Part shown: in pieces, positions 35,935 through 45,253 of the stretch
How the letters are laid out: each line of letters starts with the position of its first letter
Position numbering within the stretch: the first letter of the stretch is position 1
DNA from: Terrabacter sp. MAHUQ-38
GTDB taxonomy: Bacteria; Actinomycetota; Actinomycetes; Actinomycetales; Dermatophilaceae
Assembly: GCF_014518425.1 (NCBI RefSeq)
Contig: NZ_JACVCU010000007.1
Span: 78,057 to 142,056, forward strand
Length of the DNA: 64,000 nt
Reading direction: 5' to 3'
The notes under the pieces: generated by a model
Told to the model about the DNA's origin: nothing
What the model saw: only the letters and a program-made list of their open reading frames with translations
Database searches by the model: none
Translations under genes and position numbers: made by a program

Positions 35935-37116
35935 TCAGACGGTGGGTTGGGGCTGCCCATGCCGGTCCGCCAGTTCGTCGAGGTAGCGGCAGATGATGTC
36001 GATGCCTTGGCGCAGACTGGCCTTCGACGTAGCGAAGGAGATTCGAACGGCGTGTTCTCCGTGAGGGCCGTACTCCGCCCCGGCACGCACGAGCACACCT
36101 CGGTCGGAGAGGTCGTTGGCGACCGCCTCTGATGGGACGGGGTAGGGGTAGCGCAGGAACGCGTAGAAGGCGCCTTCAGGGCTACCCAAGCAGATGTCAT
36201 CGCGACCGGACAGCAGCTGTATGGCGAAGTCGCGACGCTCGGCATATGCGGTGACCATCGGCATGAGCTCTGCCTCCGTCAACTCCAGGGCGGCGAGGGC
36301 GGCGTGCTGGGTGAACGTGGCGAGCGATCCGTTGATGGTGCGGTGAATCCGGGCGATGGGCGCCACGAGGTGTTGCGGAGCCACCACATAGCCGATGCGC
36401 CACCCTGTCATTGCGTACGTCTTGGAGAAGGTCTGCACGAGCAGTGCACGTTCAGCCAGTCCAGGAACGTTGAGAACCGAGCTGTAGGTCGCATCGCCGA
36501 ACACGAGACCGCTGTACGCCTCGTCCGAAATGACGAGGGTGTCGGTACCGTCAAGCAGGCGTGCGACGAATTGAAGTTCCTCGGCCGTGTGCACGATTCC
36601 GGTGGGGTTGCACGGGTTGCAGAAGACGAATGCGTCGGCGCCGGGCAGGGCAGCGGCCAAGGCGTCGAGGTCCCAGTGCAGATCGTCAGCCAGTGGCACG
36701 AGCACTGGTTCGGCGCCCACTAGCGCGACAAGGTCGGCGTACAGGGAGTACGTGGGTTCTGGCATGACGACCCGCGCGCCGGGATCCACGAGACCGAGGA
36801 AGACACAGGAAAGGCCCCCCGTGCCGCCGTGGGTGACGACCACTTGCTCCGGAGCGTAGGGACGCCCCGTCTGCAGGGTGGTGCGTGCGGCGATAGCCTG
36901 CCGCAGCTGTGGCAGCCCGTTCTGATCGGCGTAGTGCGTCTCTCCCCGTTCGATGGCAGCGATACCGGCGGAGGACACCTGGGCCGGGGTGGGGAAGTCC
37001 GGTTCGCCCATCGCCAGTGACACGGTGCCTGCGGCGGCGGGCTTGAGTGCCGGGCGACGCGAAACCTGCGCTATGTCGTTCGCTCGTTGGGAGGTGTGGG
37101 CTGGTGACATGTCCAT
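35935..37116 (-). CDS. Class I/II pyridoxal-phosphate aminotransferase
   Basis: A 393-residue PLP enzyme. FCNPCNPTGIVH binds the cofactor, ISDEAYSGLVF carries the Asp/Tyr pair, FSKTYAMTGWRIGY contains the Schiff-base Lys, and the substrate-binding Arg is in HAVRISFATSK. The amino donor and acceptor cannot be told from sequence. Its position inside a sugar-uptake and GH2 cluster is unusual and may point to an amino-sugar or amino-acid-linked substrate. Confidence 0.88.
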   Translation of the reverse strand: MDMSPAHTSQRANDIAQVSRRPALKPAAAGTVSLAMGEPDFPTPAQVSSAGIAAIERGETHYADQNGLPQLRQAIAARTTLQTGRPYAPEQVVVTHGGTGGLSCVFLGLVDPGARVVMPEPTYSLYADLVALVGAEPVLVPLADDLHWDLDALAAALPGADAFVFCNPCNPTGIVHTAEELQFVARLLDGTDTLVISDEAYSGLVFGDATYSSVLNVPGLAERALLVQTFSKTYAMTGWRIGYVVAPQHLVAPIARIHRTINGSLATFTQHAALAALELTEAELMPMVTAYAERRDFAIQLLSGRDDICLGSPEGAFYAFLRYPYPVPSEAVANDLSDRGVLVRAGAEYGPHGEHAVRISFATSKASLRQGIDIICRYLDELADRHGQPQPTV

Positions 37117-37168
37117 GCTGCTTTCTTCCCGGTGGCTTGTGTGCTGATTGGCCTCGCTGTCGGCCGTT

Positions 37169-39595
37169 CTAGGTCACGTTGATCTCGAGGCTGGCCTCAG
37201 GTAGGCCGTCAGCGACGGCACGCACGGTGATCTGGCCGGTGTCCCCGGTCGCACGGATGACGGCAAGCGCCCGCCCTCTGTAGGTCGTGGAGGTGTGGTC
37301 GAGAAAGGGCTCAACTGTCGACGGCGCGCCGGTTCCGAAGCCTTGGAGCACAGCGGGCCCATCGACCTCGATGGTGATCTGCCGGTCCCGGATCGGGTTC
37401 ACCACGCCGCCATCGTCGACGAGGGACAGTTCGACGTGGACCAGATGTTGGTTGTTCGCGGCCAGATCGCTCCGGTCTACCTCGACCGACAGGTGTGCGG
37501 GTTCGGCCGCCGTGCGGAGGGCGCATCGTCCGACTTCCTGTCCATCGCGGTAGGAGATCGCCTCGAGAACGCCGGGCTGGTACGGGATTTGCGCCTCGGC
37601 GACCAGTTCTCTGCAGCTTCCAACGGCGACGGTCGCTACGGTGTCGCCGTTGAGTCGGAACTCGACGTCGGTTCCGGTGGCGTAGGCCTCGACGTGGACC
37701 GGCGACCCGACGGGCGTGTCCCAGGTCCAGCTGGCGGTCGTGTCCGTCCATGTCCAGGCCTTGGCCTCGACGACGTATCCGTCGACGCGAGGAGGGGCAA
37801 CGGCGAGGTATGGGGTGTCCGTGAGGCCATACACCAGTTCGCGGTAGTAGGAGATCGGCAGTCGTTGCCCGGTGATGTCGAGGTCGCCGCAGTCGATGGT
37901 GAGCCACGGGTAGGGAGCGCGGTGCACCTCTTCGTCCTCGGGATAGACCGGCCGGCCGGTGCCGGCTTCGCCGAGGAAATCCCAGCCGATCCAGGTGAAG
38001 TCACCGATCACGTGTGCGTTCTCAGTGACGAGTTTCCAGAGGTGGGCGATCTTCGTCGGGAAGGTCTCCGAGCCCACGACCACGCGGTTGGGGAAGCGGC
38101 CCTTGTCCAGCACGTAGCGGCTGTCGCCGTAGTTGAGCCCGACGACGTCCTGTACTGACGCGGGTTCGACGAGCCGCTCGCCGACGACGTCCGAGGCCAT
38201 CAGCCTGTCGACCAGGTCCGTGAGCCGGGCGAGGTACTCGTTCAGCCCTTCTGGCTCGTCGTTCGACGTGGCTTCCGTCAGCGAAGCGATCTCGTCGCGT
38301 GCGATGTACATGCCCTGAAGGGCGTGGGTGACGAGTCGTGTGGGATCGTTCGCGCGGACGCGTTCGGCGAGCTGCCGCCCCAAGCGTGCCCCTTCGGTGG
38401 TGCCAGCCTCGATGATCTCGTTCCCGATGGAGTACATGATGACGCTCGGGTGGTTGACGTCCTTGGCGACCATTGCGTCAATGTCCCGCTCCCACCAGTT
38501 CAGGAACTGGTGGGAGTAGTCATCATCCGACTTGGCGAAGGTCCAGGCGTCGAACGCCTCGTCCATGACGAGCATGCCGAGCCGGTCACACGCCTCCAGC
38601 ATGCTGACGCTGAGCGGGTTGTGCGCGGACCGGATGGCGTTGAATCCGGCTGCTTTCAGCTTGCGGACCCGGCGCTCTGAGGCGTCTGCGAAGTCTGCGG
38701 CGCCGAGAACACCATTGTCGTGGTGTACCCCGGCACCGCGAAGCTTGATCGTCTCGCCGTTGATGCGAAGCCCGCGGATCGGGTCAGCGGTGACCGTCCG
38801 GATCCCGAAGGACGATCTCGCTTCGTCGACGTCGCCTCGGTCATCATGGAGCCGCACCGTTGCCTCGTATAGGCGGGGCGAATCGACGTTCCACAGCGAT
38901 GGGTTCCGGATGTAGGCGCGCTGCCTGGCGATCGCGGCCTCGCCAGCGCGAAGGGTCAGCCGGGACTGGTCCGATGCGACCACGTTTCCGTCGTCGTCTC
39001 GAACGAGGAGCTCCATCTGCACGGTGCGGGTGCCCGTGTCTTCGTTGATCACCCTGGTCGCCACCGCGACGGTCGCCAGGTCCGCGTCGACGTCGGGAGT
39101 GGTCACTCGGATGCCGTTGGGAACGATGTGGACCAGCTCGCCGATGAGCAGGTGAACTGGTCGGTAGATGCCGCCGCCGGAGTACCAGCGCGAGTCGTCT
39201 TGGGCGCGGGCGTCGACGCGGATGGTGTTGGTCTGCCCGTACTTGAGGTGCGGGTCGGCGCTGATATGGAAGCCGGTGTAGCCGTAAGCCCACTGGCCGG
39301 CGAGCACGCCGTTGATGTAGACCATGGCGTTTCGGTAGACGCCTTCGAACTCGAAGGTGACGCGCTTGAGCGCCCACTCCCGGGGCACGTGGAATGACTT
39401 CTCGTAGGTCCAGTTGCCGCCGCGGAAGTATCCGAGCGCTGGGCCGCCGGAGTGGTCGGCAGACCGGCCCATGGTCAGCATGGCGTCGTGCGGCAGGGTC
39501 ACCAGGTCCCGGTCTGGCCCGTCGAAGACGATCGCTGCGTGCACCGAGGCAAATGGGCCGAAGCGCCAGTCGCCGTTGAACGGTTGACGAAGCAT
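37169..39595 (-). CDS. Glycoside hydrolase family 2 enzyme
   Basis: An 808-residue protein without a signal peptide, thus intracellular. The order is sugar-binding jelly roll (FNGDWRFGPF), Ig-like domain, TIM barrel and C-terminal beta domains. The acid/base Glu lies in YSIGNEI (about residue 395) and the nucleophile Glu in VVVGSETFPT (about 510). GH2 includes beta-galactosidases, beta-glucuronidases and beta-mannosidases; this one resembles the DUF4982-type beta-galactosidase group, but specificity is not proven. It lies 17 bases after the RraA gene. Confidence 0.88.
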   Translation of the reverse strand: MLRQPFNGDWRFGPFASVHAAIVFDGPDRDLVTLPHDAMLTMGRSADHSGGPALGYFRGGNWTYEKSFHVPREWALKRVTFEFEGVYRNAMVYINGVLAGQWAYGYTGFHISADPHLKYGQTNTIRVDARAQDDSRWYSGGGIYRPVHLLIGELVHIVPNGIRVTTPDVDADLATVAVATRVINEDTGTRTVQMELLVRDDDGNVVASDQSRLTLRAGEAAIARQRAYIRNPSLWNVDSPRLYEATVRLHDDRGDVDEARSSFGIRTVTADPIRGLRINGETIKLRGAGVHHDNGVLGAADFADASERRVRKLKAAGFNAIRSAHNPLSVSMLEACDRLGMLVMDEAFDAWTFAKSDDDYSHQFLNWWERDIDAMVAKDVNHPSVIMYSIGNEIIEAGTTEGARLGRQLAERVRANDPTRLVTHALQGMYIARDEIASLTEATSNDEPEGLNEYLARLTDLVDRLMASDVVGERLVEPASVQDVVGLNYGDSRYVLDKGRFPNRVVVGSETFPTKIAHLWKLVTENAHVIGDFTWIGWDFLGEAGTGRPVYPEDEEVHRAPYPWLTIDCGDLDITGQRLPISYYRELVYGLTDTPYLAVAPPRVDGYVVEAKAWTWTDTTASWTWDTPVGSPVHVEAYATGTDVEFRLNGDTVATVAVGSCRELVAEAQIPYQPGVLEAISYRDGQEVGRCALRTAAEPAHLSVEVDRSDLAANNQHLVHVELSLVDDGGVVNPIRDRQITIEVDGPAVLQGFGTGAPSTVEPFLDHTSTTYRGRALAVIRATGDTGQITVRAVADGLPEASLEINVT

Positions 39596-39612
39596 GTGTC
39601 TGCGTTCCCTTC

Positions 39613-40290
39613 TCAGTGGGTCGATGTGGCGGCGACATCGCCGGCGTGGTTCCGCATCCGGGTCTCCGACTCACGAATGCGGGCGAGTTCGGTGATGACG
39701 TTCTGGGTCTTGTATCGGGGTATGGCTGCGATGCCGTCGGAATCGGCGACCACGAGGTCGCCCGGGTGAATGACCACGCCGCCGATGGCGACCGGCGTGC
39801 CGATCGCACCGGGGCCGTTCTTCCAGGGTCCAGCGGGAACGACCGCGCGTGACCAGATGGGGAAACCTAGTCGTCGAATCTCGTCTCGGTCTCGGATCGC
39901 TCCGTCGACAATTGCTCCGACCGCTCCGCGTGATCGGAACATGTGCGCCAAGATGTCGCCCATGACGGCGCGCCCGAGGTAGCCGAACCCGTTGACGACG
40001 ATGAAGTCACCGGCCTGCACCTGCCGGACGGCCTCGATGACGGCCAGGTCGTCCCCGGCGACAGCGAGCACGGTCAAAGCGCTGCCGACCGCCCGGCAAC
40101 CATCCCAGAGGGCAGTGATGCCTCCGTCCGGCATCCCTAGACGGCCGAGTGCGTCACCGACGTTCGCGGTGGAGTAGTTGGCCAACTGCTCGAGGGCAGC
40201 CCTGTCTGGCCGCTCCCAATCGGGGCCGAGTTCAATGTTGCTGGGCGCGCCTGATGCGGTGTAGTCGCCGAATGGCATTGTGTCGGTCAC
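39613..40290 (-). CDS. RraA-family protein
   Basis: A 225-residue protein. The RraA/HMG-aldolase signature is GAIVDGAIRDRDEI with the preceding GDFIVVNGFGYLGRAVMGD, giving the metal- and pyruvate-binding residues. Members include 4-hydroxy-4-methyl-2-oxoglutarate aldolase, oxaloacetate decarboxylase and RNase E inhibitors. In a sugar catabolic operon an aldolase or lyase role on a keto-acid is more likely than RNA regulation. It lies between the ABC permease and GH2 genes. Confidence 0.85.
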   Translation of the reverse strand: MTDTMPFGDYTASGAPSNIELGPDWERPDRAALEQLANYSTANVGDALGRLGMPDGGITALWDGCRAVGSALTVLAVAGDDLAVIEAVRQVQAGDFIVVNGFGYLGRAVMGDILAHMFRSRGAVGAIVDGAIRDRDEIRRLGFPIWSRAVVPAGPWKNGPGAIGTPVAIGGVVIHPGDLVVADSDGIAAIPRYKTQNVITELARIRESETRMRNHAGDVAATSTH

Positions 40291-40424
40291 GGGTGGGATC
40301 TCCAGTGTCGTAGCTCTGGGACCGTCGTCAGATGCTGTCCCTTGGGTGCGTGTGCGTGTGCGTGGGTGCTTTGGGTCTGCGAGTCATTGCCGGTCGAGCT
40401 GACGGGGGGGCCGCCGGGAATGGG

Positions 40425-41309
40425 CTACTTCACGCTGCCCGCGGCGAGTCCGGTGCGCCAATACCGTTGCAAGATCAGGAAGGCGACGATCAGTGGCAGC
40501 ACCGAAACAAACGAGCCGGTGATGGTGACGCTGTACGGGATACCGCCGTTGACTTGTTCCCGCCAGTTTGCGAGTCCAACGGTGACCGGCTGCAGTGTGT
40601 CGCTGTTGAGCATGAGCACTGGCAGCAGGTAGTTGCTCCAGATGGCGACGAACTGATAGAGGAAGACGGTGACCAGCCCGGGCGCCAGGATCGGCAGGAC
40701 GACCTGCCAGAAGATGCGGGCCTCGCTGCTGCCATCGATCCGTCCCGCCTCAAGCAGCTCGTCGGGAACTGAGGCCTCCACGTAGACCCGGCACAGGTAC
40801 ACGCCGAATGGGCTCACCAGCGCGGGCAGCAGCACCGCCCAGTAGGTGTTGACCAGATGGGCTCCGCTAGCCATCAGGTACAGCGGCACCGCGAACATCA
40901 CCGGCGGCACGAGCACGGCGCCCAGGATGATGTTGGCGACCAGGTTGCGCCCTCGGAACGGATACTTGGCCAGCGAGTATCCCGCCATCGCCGACAGGAT
41001 GGTGCTGCCGGTGGCGCCGACGACGCAGTAGATGACGCTGTTCAACATCCATCTGGCGAAGATGCCGTCCTGCTGCTTGAAGACATCAACGAGGTTGTCG
41101 AAGAAGTTGAGGCTCGCGAACCACAGTCCGTTGGTGGTGAACAGGTCGTTGCTGCTCTTCGTGGAGGACACCAGGAGCCACCAGACCGGTACCAGGGTGT
41201 ACAGCCCGAACAGGGCCATCACGATGAACGCGCCAGTCCTGCCGGCGGGTGTCCCCTGCCGGCCCCGGGGCGGCGAGTTGGGCGCCGTGGCTCTCGTGAC
41301 AGCGGTCAT
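40425..41309 (-). CDS. Carbohydrate ABC transporter permease (MalG type)
   Basis: A 294-residue membrane protein with six spans and the EAA loop ELLEAGRIDGSSEARIFWQV. It overlaps the upstream permease gene by 4 bases (ATGA at 41306-41309) and pairs with it. No ATPase gene is nearby. Confidence 0.9.
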   Translation of the reverse strand: MTAVTRATAPNSPPRGRQGTPAGRTGAFIVMALFGLYTLVPVWWLLVSSTKSSNDLFTTNGLWFASLNFFDNLVDVFKQQDGIFARWMLNSVIYCVVGATGSTILSAMAGYSLAKYPFRGRNLVANIILGAVLVPPVMFAVPLYLMASGAHLVNTYWAVLLPALVSPFGVYLCRVYVEASVPDELLEAGRIDGSSEARIFWQVVLPILAPGLVTVFLYQFVAIWSNYLLPVLMLNSDTLQPVTVGLANWREQVNGGIPYSVTITGSFVSVLPLIVAFLILQRYWRTGLAAGSVK

Positions 41310-42259
41310 GACTGACGCTCCTTCCGCTGGGACAGCTTGAGGGCTCCGAACGACAACACGAAGGTCAGCGCCGCCAAGAGGATCGACTGGGCTGCTGCAG
41401 CGTTGTAGTTGTTCGTCGCCGTGGACTCCTGGACGGCCATGATGGGTGTGAACGAGGAACTAATTGCCGGCGACACCTGGTGCAGGATCTCCGGGTCGTT
41501 GTAGAGCTGGGCGGTGCCGATCATGGAGAAGATGGTGGTCAGAACGAGTGCGGGACGTACCGCGGGGATCTTGATGTGCCAGGCCACCCGCCACTCTCCG
41601 CAGCCGTCCACACGGCCAGCCTCGCCGAGCTCAGTCGGGATGGCTTGGAGCGCGGAGTAGATGACGAGCATGTTGAAGCCGGTGTACGACCAGGTCATCA
41701 TGTTGGCGATCGCGACGTAGACGAGGTTGCCGGACAAGAGGTCCACATCGAGCCCGACGCGGCTGAGTGCAGCCGTGATCGGACTGATGCTCGGCTGGTA
41801 CAGGAAGGACCACATGATCGCAGCGCTCACCCCTGGCAGGGCGTAGGGAAGGAAGTAGATCAGCCGGAACGTTCGCTTCAGCCGGGCAACCGCCGAGTCC
41901 AGGAGCAGCGCCAGGACCAGGGCGAGGCCCATCATCAAGGGCACCTGCACGAGGCCGATCAACACAACCCGAAGCAGGGACGCCGTGAACGCGGAGTCCT
42001 GGAGGGCAGCCAGGTAGTTCGAGAAGCCCACGAAGGCGTTCTTGGGCGCGCCCAGCCCGAGTCCGCTTCGCTCGACCCGAAACAGGCTCTGCGCCAGCGC
42101 ATAGCCGATCGGCGCCAGCATCAGCGCACAGAACAGGATCCCGAACGGAGTCAGAAAGAGCAGGGCCGAGCGGGTTCTCCGGTGGCCTGCCGACCGGCGG
42201 CGCGCTCGGCGTGCCATGACAACGTGGCTGTCCTGCTGTGGCGCGATCGTTGTCGCCAT
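41306..42259 (-). CDS. Carbohydrate ABC transporter permease (MalF type)
   Basis: A 317-residue membrane protein. AAAGGAAG upstream favours ATG 42259 over the GTG three codons earlier. It has six spans and the EAA loop ELGEAGRVDGCGEWRVAWHI. It lacks the large extracytoplasmic insert of the MalF at 4834. It works with the MalG-type permease and the binding protein on either side. Confidence 0.9.
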   Translation of the reverse strand: MATTIAPQQDSHVVMARRARRRSAGHRRTRSALLFLTPFGILFCALMLAPIGYALAQSLFRVERSGLGLGAPKNAFVGFSNYLAALQDSAFTASLLRVVLIGLVQVPLMMGLALVLALLLDSAVARLKRTFRLIYFLPYALPGVSAAIMWSFLYQPSISPITAALSRVGLDVDLLSGNLVYVAIANMMTWSYTGFNMLVIYSALQAIPTELGEAGRVDGCGEWRVAWHIKIPAVRPALVLTTIFSMIGTAQLYNDPEILHQVSPAISSSFTPIMAVQESTATNNYNAAAAQSILLAALTFVLSFGALKLSQRKERQS

Positions 42260-42304
42260 GCCTGCCACTTCCTTTCGCCCTGATGGGGGAGTCTGCAGCG
42301 CCGG

Positions 42305-43615
42305 TCAGTCCGAGACGCTCAGCCCCTGGCCCTTCATGCCGGAGACGGTCTTGGCCTGCACCTTGGTGACGAGCTCGGGGATGGTGCCCTCACCCGCACC
42401 GACCTTCTTAAGGCCGTCCTTGAAGTCGGGCTGGACCGCCGTCATGGTCGGTCCCCACACCCAGCCCTCCGGGATGTTGGCGGCGGCTTCCCTGAAGACC
42501 GCGTAGATGTTCTTGCCGCCGAAGTACTCTGACGGCTGGTTCGCGGTCGGTAGCTGCTGTCCGGCCTTTGCGGCCGGGTAGATGCCGGTGTTCTGGATGA
42601 GGCTCGTGACACTGCCGTTGTCGGTGCTCAGCCACACCGCGGCCTCGGTCGCCTCCTTGAGGTTCTTGCAACCCTTGAGCACCGCAGTGGCGGAGCCGCC
42701 GCGGTTGCCGGACGCCTTTTCTCCGGCAGTCCACTGCGGCATCGGTGCCACCGACCACTTGCCAGACGCGCCCGGCGCGTTCTCCTCGATCAGCGCCGAC
42801 GCCCACACGGCGCCCACATAAGACAGCACCCGGCCGTCTTGGATGTCCTTGTACCACGCGGTGTCGAACGTCGGCTCGCTGACAACGAGCTTCTTGTCCA
42901 GCAGGCCCTGCCAGTACTGCGCCACCTTCTGAGTCTGCGCGTTGTCGATCGTCACCTGCCACGCGTTGTTCTTCGTGCCGAACCATTTGCTGCCGGTCTG
43001 CCACGTCAGCGCGCCCAGGTCATAGGCACTCTCTGGCAGGGTTGTCAGGTAGGCCTTCGCGTCCGCGGCATGAACCTTCTGCGCGGCGGCCGCGAACTCG
43101 TCCCACGTGGTCGGAGCCGTGATCCCATACTTCTTGAAGAGGTCCGACCGGTAAAACAGGGCCTCCGGCCCTAGATCGACGGGGATGCCGAAGAGCTGGC
43201 CACCGATGCCGGACAGGCCCCAAGCCCATGGGACGAACTTGTCCTTGCTCGGGTTCGCGTACTCCGATACGTCTTCGACGGCGTCTGCGGCCGCGAAGCT
43301 GGGCAAGGTGTCGTAGCCGACCTGCCCCAGGCACGGAGCGTTGCCGGCCTTGACGGCGTTCAGCATCTTGGCGTACCCGCCGGCGCTGCCCGGGGAGATC
43401 TGGCTGTAGTTGATCTTGACGTCCTTGTGGGACTGGTTGAACAGGGCCACTGCCTTGTCCAGACCGATCGCCGAACCCCAGAACTCCACCGTCACCGGAC
43501 CAGCGCCTCCAGGTCCCTGAGCGCCCTCCTGGCCGGACGAGCTGCACGCCCCGAGAGCCGTGAGCGATGCCGCGGCGACTACCGCGCCAACCCGCTTGGT
43601 AAGTGGCAAAGCCAT
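42305..43615 (-). CDS. Sugar ABC transporter substrate-binding lipoprotein
   Basis: A 436-residue lipoprotein from ATG 43615, with AAGGAG 6 bases upstream. The lipobox is LGAC with Cys24. The solute-binding fold shows VEFWGSAIGLDKAVALFNQS, FGIPVDLGPEALFYRSDLFK and PQWTAGEKASGN. It is the first gene of the minus-strand operon importer-RraA-GH2-aminotransferase-esterase and supplies the sugar to the two permeases. The ligand is probably a beta-linked oligosaccharide, inferred from the GH2 neighbour. Confidence 0.9.
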   Translation of the reverse strand: MALPLTKRVGAVVAAASLTALGACSSSGQEGAQGPGGAGPVTVEFWGSAIGLDKAVALFNQSHKDVKINYSQISPGSAGGYAKMLNAVKAGNAPCLGQVGYDTLPSFAAADAVEDVSEYANPSKDKFVPWAWGLSGIGGQLFGIPVDLGPEALFYRSDLFKKYGITAPTTWDEFAAAAQKVHAADAKAYLTTLPESAYDLGALTWQTGSKWFGTKNNAWQVTIDNAQTQKVAQYWQGLLDKKLVVSEPTFDTAWYKDIQDGRVLSYVGAVWASALIEENAPGASGKWSVAPMPQWTAGEKASGNRGGSATAVLKGCKNLKEATEAAVWLSTDNGSVTSLIQNTGIYPAAKAGQQLPTANQPSEYFGGKNIYAVFREAAANIPEGWVWGPTMTAVQPDFKDGLKKVGAGEGTIPELVTKVQAKTVSGMKGQGLSVSD

Positions 43616-43957
43616 CGAAACTCCTTCCATCGCCCCGCCCAGCGGGACTCGCCGATTACACCCAGGAGAGCCATCGCCGTTGTACGACGATCACCTGCCT
43701 AGTTTGAGAACTGGGTCTCACTTCATCGTTGTTGAGTTGCGTTCGAGCGGCCTGAGGCCTTCGGCCCCGGATCCCGGAGGTGTGTCATCGAGGGCTGGAC
43801 ACCCGGTGAAACTGCGACAGCGCTCTTACTTAGGTGATGACTATGCCGCTGCTCGGGCATGCTGTCAAGGGTCCGCCTGTACAGGCCGGGAGCTTGCGTC
43901 TGCTATCTTTGCGCCGTGCAACCGAGAGACGACTATCTGTTTGGTCTTGGATGAACC
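43616..43957. promoter_or_regulatory. Divergent promoter region with TetR-type operator candidate
   Basis: Between the sugar operon and the tetR gene, TGAGA-ACTGGG-TCTCA at 43705-43720 is a perfect 5-bp inverted repeat, 16 bases long, about 90 bases from the binding-protein start. It is the best operator candidate for the TetR protein encoded next. Promoter boxes could not be assigned firmly. Confidence 0.45.
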
Positions 43958-44656
43958 ATGACGACTGGTGAGGTCCAGGGTCCAGCAAGGAGGCCGCGCA
44001 CATCCCGCGGCCCACGCAGCGACGCCCTCCGCAACCGGCGGAAGCTGCTCGAGGCCGTGAGCAAGATCCTGCGGACGAACCCCGAAGCGCTCGGCATGCC
44101 AACCGTTGCCGAGGCGGCCGGCCTGTCGGTGGCCACCGCCTACCGCTACTTCACGTCACTCGAGGAACTACTCACCAGCTACATGCGCGGGGTCGTCGTC
44201 GAGCTCCGGGACTACAGCCACGACTGCCCAGAAGCCGGCACGGCGCTCTTCGAGAAGGTCGTTGTCCACTGGGTCGGGCAGCTCAAGGTTCATGGCCCCG
44301 CCATGATCCAACTGCGTTCTCGCATAGGGTTCCTCCGCCGCCTGTCGGAGAACGACGACCTCCTGCTGGGCGTGCGGGACGCCTGGGAAAGGCCCATCCG
44401 CGGAGTGATGCGGCAACTCGGCATCCCCGACGAACACTTCAACCAAGCCTTGTTCCTGCACAACGTGTTGTTCGACCCACGTGACGTCCTCGACCTCCTC
44501 GACACCGGCATGGCAGAAGACGAGGCCATCGACCGACTCGTCGGCGCCTTCTACGGCGCGCTCCAAGGATGGACCGAACCCAAGACCGGCCAGGCGCGAG
44601 GACGCGCCGCTCGAGGCAACTCCAGCGGGCGACGTTCCGGCACCACAGCGTCCTGA
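43958..44656 (+). CDS. TetR-family transcriptional regulator
   Basis: A 232-residue regulator. The N-terminal HTH is PTVAEAAGLSVATAYRYFTS preceded by a basic arm (PARRPRTSRGPRSDALRNRR). The C-terminal ligand domain is variable, with a basic Gly/Ser tail. It is transcribed divergently from the ABC/GH2 operon, the usual arrangement for a local repressor, and probably responds to a sugar or breakdown product. Confidence 0.87.
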   Translation: MTTGEVQGPARRPRTSRGPRSDALRNRRKLLEAVSKILRTNPEALGMPTVAEAAGLSVATAYRYFTSLEELLTSYMRGVVVELRDYSHDCPEAGTALFEKVVVHWVGQLKVHGPAMIQLRSRIGFLRRLSENDDLLLGVRDAWERPIRGVMRQLGIPDEHFNQALFLHNVLFDPRDVLDLLDTGMAEDEAIDRLVGAFYGALQGWTEPKTGQARGRAARGNSSGRRSGTTAS

Positions 44657-45253
44657 AACAGGACGCGCCCGCTCTGGCCGGGTTGGCCCTCGACACACAG
44701 GCGAGCCGCGCCCAATCGTGCCCGAGACAAGCCTCGCCCTCGGCATGCCGCGCTATGTAACATCAACGCGACAAGCGCCGCGCCCCCATAACTACACGCC
44801 CTGCTTTACCTCGCAGGCGGCGATGTGACGCACGTCCCGACGGCTCGCCGCCCCTTCGTATGCCGCGCACGTGGTTTACCGGGACTGTCGAAGTGCGGAT
44901 GCGGCGATCGCCTGTCCGAGCGTGCGGGGCGAGTGAGGCTGGTTATGGACGTCGATCGGCCGATCACGGCGCAGGCCTGGGTCGATTCCCGGTACCTGAG
45001 CCCCGTTCAGCCCGCCTGACTCCCTCGCGCCCAGTGCGCCACCCCAACCGGCCTCGCCGCCAACCGACCCCCGCACCACGCTGCCTCCCCGCCACCCCGC
45101 CACCGCCACCCATCGGCCCGGCCCCGTCGCCCGCCGGAGCCCTCGTCCCCGTCCTCCTAGCCCAACTGGGCCATCTTTTGCTCCACACGTCTGGCACCAA
45201 AGGTGGGGCTCCCGCCGATGGTGACCCGCCGACGGGGTGGTTCGGGGGTGACG
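44657..45253. other. Gene-free region before the relaxase, strongly C-rich
   Basis: About 600 bases without a supported gene. From about 45010 to 45180 the plus strand is very rich in C and poor in G, an extreme strand skew, with a small inverted repeat GCCCA-AC-TGGGC near 45163. An origin of transfer often lies just upstream of MobF relaxase genes, so this is where oriT should be looked for. No known nic sequence was recognised. Confidence 0.4.
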
